From assembly GCA_965661265.1 (NCBI GenBank), contig CBFIDE010000013.1, forward strand, positions 1-63,503: 63,503 nt of DNA. The letters run 5' to 3'. Made by a program: the position numbers and the translations under genes. Below are positions 17,594 to 24,507 of this stretch, one piece after another. The notes under the pieces were generated by a model that saw only the letters and a program-made list of their open reading frames with translations, was not told where the DNA came from and searched no databases. Each line of letters starts with the position of its first letter. The first letter of the stretch is position 1. The DNA comes from CBFIDE01 sp965661265 (GTDB lineage: Bacteria; Bacteroidota; Bacteroidia; Flavobacteriales; Schleiferiaceae).

Positions 17594-17871
17594 TGAATCA
17601 AAGAGAATATGATTAGACCAACTAAAAGACTACCAATTCTTAAATTAGTTACGGTCCAACCTAAGTTATTGAAAAAATAATACCTCTTTGGCGTTAGCTC
17701 ATACTTAAAAAAATGAATAGTTAAGGAAAATAACAAATAACTAAATCCAATTAACTTACCTGATAAAACATCTAACACGATAAAACTGAATAAGCTTGGG
17801 ATAAGCAAAAGCAGAATTGCAGGGTAAAAAACCCTGGAATAAAAAACTAAAAATATATTCAGGCGATGCAA
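17581..17871 (-). CDS. Small membrane protein, probable partner of the ABC ATPase
   Basis: A 96-residue hydrophobic protein with two to three membrane helices (about 10-33, 37-53, 77-95) and a short polar stretch (about 54-75, FFKYELTPKRYYFFNNLGWT). I do not recognise a named family, but small membrane proteins with a YYFFNNLG-like motif next to a lone ATPase occur elsewhere in Bacteroidota as far as I recall. The 13-base overlap with the ATPase gene argues for a fixed complex. It is too short for a conventional ABC-2 permease, so it may be a reduced permease or a membrane anchor. Confidence 0.65.
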   Translation of the reverse strand: MHRLNIFLVFYSRVFYPAILLLLIPSLFSFIVLDVLSGKLIGFSYLLFSLTIHFFKYELTPKRYYFFNNLGWTVTNLRIGSLLVGLIIFSLIQWFF

Positions 17872-18004
17872 TGAATTATTATTTGTTATTTGATAATAGT
17901 CGTGGATATAAATGAAAAAGAAATTGCTTTTTCAACATAATTTCAGATTAAGGTTATCTAAAAGTAGTTAAAAAAAATGAAAAGATCCTGGACATAAATC
18001 CTTG

Positions 18005-18706
18005 CTATATTCTCCAAGAAATTCCAAAGGAGATTTGAAAGGCATGAGAGTATAAGCTCTTATCGGAAGGATAATCATCAGCAACACCCACTAGCTCATT
18101 TCGAGCATTACCTACATTCTGGAAGTAAGCTAATTTTAGAACACATTCATTTGGAAAATAAGCAGAATAGCCTCTCTCAGGCAATTTAAAGGATTGATTA
18201 AGGCCAATTAGAGCATCTTGAGTCGACCCGTACAACTGAATTATATTAGGGTTCACTTGACTTAAGGGAACTGTTACCCCACTTGAAATAACACTCTTAT
18301 CTACTGTAAAGTATCGATATCGAAGAAAATTGACTCCAACTAATGGGACAATTCTATAAAAATCTGTTATATCAAATCCATAGCCAGCACTAAAATATAC
18401 GGTATTAATCGACATCTCCCCTTCATCCGGTGAGACTCCATTTAAACCATTATTGAGGTGTGATCTAAATATACCCACAGATACTTCTATTGAATTTAGA
18501 GCATAAGAAACACTAATATCATTTCCGAAAGATATTCCAGAATAGAAGTCAGCATCTGAGATTCTCTTGAGCTCATCAATCCCTCTAACATCTTAATTTA
18601 CAGACATATTAATCTTAAAACCTTCCTTTTTTTCTGACTCTTGAGCGTAGCTAGTGTTAAAACAGAATAGCAGGATTACAGAAATGAATAGGTTTACTTT
18701 TTGCAT
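18005..18706 (-). pseudogene. Outer-membrane beta-barrel protein gene interrupted by an in-frame TAA
   Basis: Reading from the ATG at 18706 gives a good signal peptide (MQKVNLFISVILLFC...SYAQ). After 37 codons there is a TAA at 18593-18595, and the same frame then runs open to a stop at 18005. The restored protein would be about 233 residues. The body has barrel-like strands (SISYAL-type and GISFGNDISVSYAL, VYFSAGYGFDITDFYRIVPLVGVNFLRYRYF) and ends HAFQISFGISWRI, a typical outer-membrane terminal strand. One base change (for example CAA or AAA to TAA) explains the break. The remaining 157-residue frame starts at a GTG inside the domain and lacks a signal peptide, so it is unlikely to work. 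Confidence 0.8.
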
Positions 18707-18730
18707 AGGATTTGGCTAAAAGTATAAAAC

Positions 18731-18758
18731 AAAAAAAAGGGACACATTTCTGTGTCCC
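18731..18758 (-). terminator. Rho-independent terminator after tRNA-Leu
   Basis: GGGACACA/TGTGTCCC stem with a 4-base loop (18739-18758), followed on the minus strand by eight T (18738-18731). It ends the tRNA-Leu transcript. A T-tract also follows on the plus strand. Confidence 0.8.
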
Positions 18759-18768
18759 TTTTTCTAGG

Positions 18769-18852
18769 TGCCCCGGGCGGGACTTGAACCCGCACGGACT
18801 AATGTCCACAGGATTTTAAGTCCTGCGTGTCTACCAATTCCACCACCAGGGC
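18769..18852 (-). tRNA. tRNA-Leu (anticodon TAA)
   Basis: An 84-base cloverleaf on the minus strand. The acceptor GCCCTGG pairs with CCGGGGC (one T-G wobble) plus discriminator A. The anticodon stem GCAGG/CCTGT region has the loop CTTAAAA-type sequence with anticodon TAA. There is a long variable arm, as in leucine tRNAs, and GGTTCAAGTCC in the T arm. CCA is not encoded. It reads the UUA/UUG leucine codons common in this AT-rich genome. Confidence 0.93.
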
Positions 18853-18870
18853 CTAATTGTTACTTAAACT

Positions 18871-18889
18871 AAAAACCCCTTAAAAGGGG
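18871..18889 (-). terminator. Short terminator hairpin between tRNA-Gly and tRNA-Leu
   Basis: CCCCTT/AAGGGG stem with a 2-base loop (18876-18889), followed by TTTTT on the minus strand. It lies between the two tRNA genes and may partly end the tRNA-Gly transcript or separate the two precursors. Confidence 0.5.
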
Positions 18890-18900
18890 CTCTTAACTTG

Positions 18901-18973
18901 AGCGGGAGACGGGATTCGAACCCGCGACCCCAACCTTGGCAAGGTTGTGCTCTACCAGCTGAGCTACTCTCGC
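18901..18973 (-). tRNA. tRNA-Gly (anticodon GCC)
   Basis: A 73-base cloverleaf on the minus strand beginning GCGAGAGTAGCTCAGCTGG. The anticodon stem is CAACC/GGTTG around TTGCCAA, giving anticodon GCC, and the T arm contains GGTTCGAATCC. The acceptor stem has an A4-C69 mismatch flanked by standard pairs. The discriminator is T and CCA is not encoded. A -7 promoter box lies about 66 bases upstream. Confidence 0.92.
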
Positions 18974-19038
18974 AAATACAAACCTAAGTTTGTGTTTAAT
19001 TATTTCAATTTCCTCTAACCCTCTCTGTTAAGGGAGGG

Positions 19039-19046
19039 CAAATGTA
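19039..19046 (-). promoter_or_regulatory. -7 promoter box for the tRNA pair (TACATTTG on the minus strand)
   Basis: Matches TAnnTTTG and lies between the mutS stop and tRNA-Gly, about 66 bases before the tRNA start. It is the likely promoter of the tRNA-Gly/tRNA-Leu unit. Confidence 0.5.
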
Positions 19047-19072
19047 AATAAAATCCTTATTATACAGCAAAC

Positions 19073-21658
19073 TTAGACTCCAAATTTTTTCTTGATTTCA
19101 TTTAATTTCATCAAGGCTTCAACAGGTGTCAATGTATTAATATCTAATTGGCTGATATCGTCTTTTATTTCTGTCAAAATAGGATCATCTAATTGGAAAA
19201 AACTAAGTTGCATGTTGTCGTCCTTAAGGCCCTTTGGAGAATCATCTCCTCTCTTGGCTTCTAAATCAGCTAAGATCTTATTGGCCTTATTTACTACCAA
19301 GCTTGGCATCCCGGCCATTTGAGCAACGTGGATACCAAAGCTGTGATTACTTCCTCCTTCAACCAACTTTCTCATAAAAATGATCTTATTGGCAATCTCC
19401 TTAATAGAGACATTGTAGTTCTTTATTCTAGAGAATTGCTTACACATATCATTCAATTCATGATAATGAGTTGCAAATAATGTTTTAGGAGCCGTAGGAT
19501 GCTCATGTAAGAACTCAGCAATAGACCATGCGATGCTTATACCATCGTAGGTACTAGTACCTCTTCCGATTTCATCCAAAAGAATTAAGGAGCGATTAGA
19601 CAAATTATTTAGGATACTTGCCGTTTCATTCATCTCCACCATAAATGTAGACTCACCTTCGCTTATATTATCTGAAGCTCCTACCCTAACAAACACCTTA
19701 TCTAAAAAGCCAATTTGCGCAGAATCCGCAGGAACATAGGATCCCATTTGAGCCATCAAACAAATTAAAGCTGTTTGGCGTAAAAGTGCTGATTTACCTG
19801 ACATATTTGGCCCTGTAATCATTAAGATTTGCTCTTCTTTTGGACTTAAGAATGTATTATTAGAAATATACTCTTGCCCAGGCTTCAATCTTTTCTCAAT
19901 AACAGGGTGTCTAGCACCCTCTATTTTTAGATCAAAACCATCATTCACTTCTGGCTTGCAATACGAATTCCTCTTAGCGATGAACGAAAAATTATACAGC
20001 ACATCTATTCGAGCTATCAACTGCGCTGTCTTTTGAATCTTATTTAAGCCCTCAACCAAAGTTAAAAGCAAATCATTGTAAAGCCTTAATTCTATTTCAG
20101 CAATCTTAGTTTCAGCACCTCCAATCTTCTCTTCATATTCTTTTAATTCTGAAGTAATATAGCGCTCTGCGTTCACTAGCGTCTGTTTTCTAATCCATTC
20201 TGCTGGAACCTTATCCTTATGGGTATTTCTAACTTCTAGATAGTAACCAAATACATTATTAAAGGCAATTTTTAAACTAGGAATTCCTGTGGCCTCAGTT
20301 TCTCTTTGCTGAATATCCATCAGCTTCTGCTTTCCATTAGCCAGAATTTCACGGAGTTCATCTAATTCTTTGGAGTGACCACCTCTTATCACCTCACCTT
20401 TATGAAGTTGGTTTGCTGGCTCATCCACTAAAGTTGAATCGATCTTAGAAGAAAGGTCTGTAGAAGAAGGGAATGTTTTAAAAGAAGAGCTAATTGCTCC
20501 CTTATAATCTTTAATCCCTGCAGCCATTTCATTAGCCACCTTAAGACTTGCACTTAATAGTTTCAGTTCCTTAGGGCTGATCTTAGTTGTGCTCAGCTTT
20601 GCTCCTAAACGTTCTAAGTCGCCAATTTCCTCTAATTTACTTTGCAAATAATTAGACAGCTTATCATCCTTAAATATTTGATCAACAAGCTCAAGACGAT
20701 TATTGATCTCCGTCAAATTCTTTAATGGCAAGGCAATCCACCTTTGTAGCAGCCTACCGCCCATTGGAGTCATTGTAGAATCTATAACTTCTAACAAACT
20801 ACTACCAGGTCGATCTGGATGAGGATAAAGCTCTAAGTTTCTAATAGTAAACTGATCCATCCAAAGGAATTCCTCTTTATCGATTCTTGATAGAAGGTTG
20901 ATATGAGCAAGTTTATCATTCCTAGTCTCGCCCAAATAATAAAGAATCGCGGAAGCGGCAATTTGAGCATTCTTCATTTTTTCTACACCAAAACCTTTCA
21001 AGCTTTTAGTGCCAAAATGATCATTTAAAGAAACCTCAGCATGCTCTGATGCAAAAAGCCAATCTCCTAATGCAAAGCTGTAATAAGAGGGTGAGAAAGA
21101 CTCATTATAGACCTTAGTCTTTGCCTTAGAATATAGAATCTCAGAAGGTGCAAAACTCTTCAGAAGCTTATTCGCATAATTCACATCTCCTTCGGCACAC
21201 AAAAACTCTCCTGTAGAAATATCGCAAAAACTAATTCCTATAGTTCCCTTATTAAAATGAAGGGCGCAAAGGAAATTATTCTTTTTAGATTCCAAAACCT
21301 GATCACTAGTTGTTACACCCGGTGTCACCAATTCTGTAACTCCCCTCTTTACAATTGACTTCGTCAATTTCGGGTCTTCTAATTGATCACATATTGCAAC
21401 CCTTTGCCCTGCTCTTACAAGTTTAGGCAAATAGGTATTCAAGGAGTGATGCGGAAAGCCAGCTAACTCAATATGAGAAGCAGATCCATTGGCCCTTTTG
21501 GTAAGAACAATACCTAATATTTTAGAAGCCTTAATAGCATCAGTGCCAAAAGTTTCATAGAAATCCCCAACTCTAAACAAAAGCAAAGCCTCAGGGTGCT
21601 TCACCTTTATTTGATTGTACTGCTTCATTAAGGGTGTTTCTGTCTTCTTTGCTGCCAA
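19073..21658 (-). CDS. mutS: DNA mismatch repair protein MutS
   Basis: Recognises base mismatches and small loops and recruits the repair machinery. The mismatch-probing F-x-E motif is Phe33-Tyr34-Glu35 in VGDFYETF, the connector and core domains follow, and the ATPase carries Walker A at 616-623 (GPNMSGKS), the STFMVEM segment, Walker B ILLDEIGRGTSTYDG and ATHYHEL. The length of 861 residues is normal for MutS1, and both N- and C-terminal domains are present. The start is the ATG at 21658. It lies 40 bases from the divergent SpoU methyltransferase gene. Two tRNA genes follow downstream in the same orientation. Confidence 0.97.
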   Translation of the reverse strand: MAAKKTETPLMKQYNQIKVKHPEALLLFRVGDFYETFGTDAIKASKILGIVLTKRANGSASHIELAGFPHHSLNTYLPKLVRAGQRVAICDQLEDPKLTKSIVKRGVTELVTPGVTTSDQVLESKKNNFLCALHFNKGTIGISFCDISTGEFLCAEGDVNYANKLLKSFAPSEILYSKAKTKVYNESFSPSYYSFALGDWLFASEHAEVSLNDHFGTKSLKGFGVEKMKNAQIAASAILYYLGETRNDKLAHINLLSRIDKEEFLWMDQFTIRNLELYPHPDRPGSSLLEVIDSTMTPMGGRLLQRWIALPLKNLTEINNRLELVDQIFKDDKLSNYLQSKLEEIGDLERLGAKLSTTKISPKELKLLSASLKVANEMAAGIKDYKGAISSSFKTFPSSTDLSSKIDSTLVDEPANQLHKGEVIRGGHSKELDELREILANGKQKLMDIQQRETEATGIPSLKIAFNNVFGYYLEVRNTHKDKVPAEWIRKQTLVNAERYITSELKEYEEKIGGAETKIAEIELRLYNDLLLTLVEGLNKIQKTAQLIARIDVLYNFSFIAKRNSYCKPEVNDGFDLKIEGARHPVIEKRLKPGQEYISNNTFLSPKEEQILMITGPNMSGKSALLRQTALICLMAQMGSYVPADSAQIGFLDKVFVRVGASDNISEGESTFMVEMNETASILNNLSNRSLILLDEIGRGTSTYDGISIAWSIAEFLHEHPTAPKTLFATHYHELNDMCKQFSRIKNYNVSIKEIANKIIFMRKLVEGGSNHSFGIHVAQMAGMPSLVVNKANKILADLEAKRGDDSPKGLKDDNMQLSFFQLDDPILTEIKDDISQLDINTLTPVEALMKLNEIKKKFGV

Positions 21659-21665
21659 ATTGCAT

Positions 21666-21673
21666 TATTTTTG
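21666..21673 (+). promoter_or_regulatory. -7 promoter box (TATTTTTG) of the SpoU methyltransferase
   Basis: Matches TAnnTTTG and lies 25 bases before the ATG at 21699, within the 40-base gap from mutS. Confidence 0.5.
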
Positions 21674-21698
21674 GAATTCGCTAAGATAAAAATACCCT

Positions 21699-22226
21699 AT
21701 GAGAAAGTTAGAAATGTCTGAATTGAATAGACTCAGTGTAGAAGATTTTAAACAATCCTCTAAAAATGAGATTGTTGTAGTCTTAGACAATGTCCGCAGT
21801 CTCCTAAATGTTGGTTCAGTTTTTAGAACAGCAGATTCATTTAGGGCCAAAAAAGTCTATTTATGTGGCTTAACGCCTAAGCCTAACAATGAAATGAGAA
21901 AAACTGCTTTAGGCGCAACCGAATCGGTAGAGTGGGAATATTTTGAAGAGACATCAGAAGCACTAAAGGCGATTCAAAAGGATAACTATCAAATTGTTGC
22001 GATAGAGCAAGCTGAAGGCTCTCTTAGCCTAGAGCAAGCAGAATTTCAATCCGAGCCGACGGCCTTCATATTTGGAAATGAAGTAGTAGGTGTAAGTGAT
22101 GAAGCTCTCGCCTTATCTAATAAATGTATTGAGATTCCGCAGTTTGGCACCAAGCACTCCTTAAATATCTCAGTAAGCGCAGGCATAGTCTTATGGGAGT
22201 ATATATGTCAAAAGTTAAAACACTAA
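21699..22226 (+). CDS. SpoU/TrmH-family RNA 2'-O-methyltransferase
   Basis: A SPOUT-class methyltransferase that methylates a ribose in tRNA or rRNA. The three family motifs are present: VLDNVRSLLNVGSVFRTADS (motif 1, about 27-46), FIFGNEVVGVSDEAL (motif 2) and IPQFGTKHSLNISVSAGIVL (motif 3) with the knot-forming C-terminus. At 175 residues it lacks the N-terminal substrate-binding domain of TrmH/RlmB, so the target cannot be named. A shared terminator with ompA follows. Confidence 0.92.
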   Translation: MRKLEMSELNRLSVEDFKQSSKNEIVVVLDNVRSLLNVGSVFRTADSFRAKKVYLCGLTPKPNNEMRKTALGATESVEWEYFEETSEALKAIQKDNYQIVAIEQAEGSLSLEQAEFQSEPTAFIFGNEVVGVSDEALALSNKCIEIPQFGTKHSLNISVSAGIVLWEYICQKLKH

Positions 22227-22251
22227 ATGAAATTATTAAAAGTTAAGGCAT

Positions 22252-22284
22252 AAAAAAAGGCTTCCAAATTGGAAGCCTTTTTTA
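22252..22284. terminator. Bidirectional terminator between the SpoU methyltransferase and ompA
   Basis: AAGGCTTCC/GGAAGCCTT stem around AAATT, flanked by A7 on the left and T6 on the right, so it works in both directions for these convergent genes. Confidence 0.85.
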
Positions 22285-22304
22285 TTATGTGATTTGATAT
22301 TTTC

Positions 22305-23699
22305 TTATTCAAAGATAATATCCGCTCTTCTGTTTACACTTGCAGCCTCATCTTCAGCAAGAAGTTTAGACTTACCTGCAGACTCTGCAGTCATTCTAGA
22401 CTCATCAATTCCGAATGCTGAGCTTAATTTCTTAACTACAGCTTGTGCTCTTCTCATTCCAAGGTTTTTATTGTACTCCTCAGAACCAACTTTGTCAGTA
22501 TTACCAACAATAGTTACTTTAAGATTCTCATCAGCCTTAAGAGCTCTAGCAATAGCAGCCATACTTTGAAGGCTACCATCTGTAATCTTGTCGCTATTGT
22601 AAGCAAAGAAGATTGATGGAGCCATTGCACCTGCAGAACCACTACCTGAAACTTTGATAGTCATTCCCTTAAAGTTCACCATTTGACCTTCTGGAGTATT
22701 AGGCTCTGCATCCATATAGTCAGCAACACCGTCATTATCAGAATCAATAGCATTACCCTTTTCATCAACTTCAGCTCCTTTAGCAGTAAAAGGATCCTCA
22801 TCCATATAGTCAGGAATACCATCTCCATCAGCATCAACTGGAGTACCATCTCCGTTTACAGCTACACCAGCAGGAGTAGTATTATCTTTATCCATCATAT
22901 TGTTAACACCATCACCATCGTCATCAGTAGTTAACTTATCATAGTTTTTCTTAACTTCTTCAACAGCAGCATAAGTATCATCTAAAGGATTCTCATAAAT
23001 TACAGAAGCCTTATTCTCGTCTTTCTTATTCTTAAAGTTGTATGTTACTCCAGCGTATGGATAGAAAATCTGATCATTAGCCTCACCGCTTGAAAAAGCA
23101 TCCATAATATCAGAAGTGTAAAATTTTACTTGTAGTCCCATATCTAAATCCAAAGCTTTAGTCATTCTATACTTTGCTTCCATTCCAATGGGTACGTAAA
23201 ACTCATTCAATCTAGGGTCTCCCGCAGAGCCAATTTCTATTTCTCTATCAGAAGTTGCATATCTAGTTACCGTAGAAGATGAAAGACCCATACCCGCATA
23301 TGCAAGAATGGACCATTTTCTGTCATACAACTTTCCTTTAGTAGCTAAAGCGCTAAGATTTAAAATAGCTTGCACGTTACCATCTAAATGATTAGCTCTT
23401 ACTACAGTATTTCCACCAATAACACCATTATAGCCACCAATCATTCCTTGCGCTCTTACACCCAAAACAGAACTAAGGTATTTATGCCCCGTTATAGTTA
23501 AGCCCCATCCAAACATAAGAGAAGGATCTGTGTCTGGGTTAAAGGTTCGATAATCACCATTAAGATAGGTGTATCCAATGCTTGCTCCAAGACCCCAACT
23601 TCTAAAGTTTGAGACATGAGCATCTGTAATTTTGGTTTCTTGAGCCTGCAAACCAAGAACCCCTAACATCAGTATTAATACTAAGCTGTACTTTTTCAT
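22305..23699 (-). CDS. OmpA-family outer-membrane protein with thrombospondin type-3 repeats
   Basis: A 464-residue protein that ties the outer membrane to peptidoglycan. It has a signal peptide (about 1-19), an N-terminal barrel (about 25-225), a calcium-binding thrombospondin type-3 linker (about 255-335: TTDDDGDGVNN, DADGDGIPDYMD, DSDNDGVADYMD) and a C-terminal OmpA domain (about 355-464). The last contains GNTDKVGSEEYNKNLGMRRA and ends NRRADIIFE. This is a standard abundant flavobacterial protein. A promoter box lies 44 bases upstream of the start, and a strong terminator follows. Confidence 0.93.
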   Translation of the reverse strand: MKKYSLVLILMLGVLGLQAQETKITDAHVSNFRSWGLGASIGYTYLNGDYRTFNPDTDPSLMFGWGLTITGHKYLSSVLGVRAQGMIGGYNGVIGGNTVVRANHLDGNVQAILNLSALATKGKLYDRKWSILAYAGMGLSSSTVTRYATSDREIEIGSAGDPRLNEFYVPIGMEAKYRMTKALDLDMGLQVKFYTSDIMDAFSSGEANDQIFYPYAGVTYNFKNKKDENKASVIYENPLDDTYAAVEEVKKNYDKLTTDDDGDGVNNMMDKDNTTPAGVAVNGDGTPVDADGDGIPDYMDEDPFTAKGAEVDEKGNAIDSDNDGVADYMDAEPNTPEGQMVNFKGMTIKVSGSGSAGAMAPSIFFAYNSDKITDGSLQSMAAIARALKADENLKVTIVGNTDKVGSEEYNKNLGMRRAQAVVKKLSSAFGIDESRMTAESAGKSKLLAEDEAASVNRRADIIFE

Positions 23700-23743
23700 A
23701 TGTATTGTTTTTTTTTGTAACTAAACTAACGTTCAATTCAATG

Positions 23744-23751
23744 CAAATGTA
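23744..23751 (-). promoter_or_regulatory. -7 promoter box of ompA (TACATTTG on the minus strand)
   Basis: Matches TAnnTTTG and lies 44 bases before the ompA ATG. The remaining 190 bases up to folK are AT-rich and show nothing else I can name. Confidence 0.5.
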
Positions 23752-23944
23752 ACAACTTTCAACATTTCTAAAACCTTTATTGTGCAAAATTGCAGAAAAA
23801 TTGAAAATTTTATAAGCTATTGATTACCAATATAGTAAATATTTTTAAATGCTTTAAGACCAATTATAACTACCCTTTAATTGGTAAAATCTCTGATTTT
23901 TTATGAATTAAGCTTTCTTAACACTAATTATTGTTGTCATGGCC

Positions 23945-24439
23945 TTACTTGATTTGCCTAGATTCTAAGGAATCCGTACAAATCTTTAAAAGTGATGCAT
24001 TTGATTTCTTAAGAATAGGATGAATGTACATAGGAAGCACCTCTACTAAGGGCTCAAGTGTAAATCTTCTGTCCTGAATTCTAGGGTGAGGAATTTCTAA
24101 AGTGCCGGTTTTAATTACAATAGAATCATAATAAAGTATATCAATATCTATTGTTCTATTCATATAGCCTACATCGGTCCCTTTCCTACTCCTACCCAGA
24201 TACAACTCGGTGGCCAAACAATCTCTTAAAGCCTCCTCAGGGCTATTAATTGCCTCAAGCACAAGAATTTGATTTAAAAAAGCTGGCGCATCTTTCATGC
24301 CCCAGGCTTCTGTTTCATAAATAGAGGAAGATTTGACTAATTGATAGCCTTTATCTTCTAAAATATCACCAGCACTTTTTAGCATTTGCATCCTGTCACC
24401 TAAATTAGTGCCAAGTAATAATACTAGTTGATGCTTTAT
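23945..24439 (-). CDS. folK: 2-amino-4-hydroxy-6-hydroxymethyldihydropteridine diphosphokinase, probable ATA start
   Basis: Transfers pyrophosphate from ATP to the pterin in folate synthesis. The essential N-terminal strand and loop (LVLLLGTNLGDR) lie upstream of the first ATG at 24391, in the same open frame. No ATG, GTG or TTG occurs between the TAG that closes the frame upstream and that ATG. The best-fitting start is ATA at 24439, giving a protein beginning [M]KHQLVLLLGTNLGDRM of 164 residues, normal for FolK. Downstream motifs ETEAWG, DIDILYYD and IPHPRIQDRRFTLEPL are intact. Starting at 24391 would remove a conserved core strand. It diverges from sppA. Confidence 0.88.
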   Translation of the reverse strand: MKHQLVLLLGTNLGDRMQMLKSAGDILEDKGYQLVKSSSIYETEAWGMKDAPAFLNQILVLEAINSPEEALRDCLATELYLGRSRKGTDVGYMNRTIDIDILYYDSIVIKTGTLEIPHPRIQDRRFTLEPLVEVLPMYIHPILKKSNASLLKICTDSLESRQIK

Positions 24440-24507
24440 GTCTGTTATTGTTGCTATCTTTCTTAATATTGTAATTAGATTACAAAACTAATATTAGATT
24501 CTAAAGA

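Noticed and set aside
17581..17871. Immunity protein for the fulvocin C-like product
   Set aside because: The size and membrane helices would allow it, but the 13-base overlap with the ATPase gene fits a transporter partner better and nothing specific supports immunity.
18901..19073. Integration site of a mobile element at the tRNA genes
   Set aside because: No integrase, transposase or repeated tRNA 3' end was found in the window, so an islet is suggested but not an identified element.
22683..22934. Plus-strand open frame and repeated sequence inside ompA
   Set aside because: The repetition comes from the thrombospondin type-3 repeats encoded on the minus strand; the opposite frame is a shadow.
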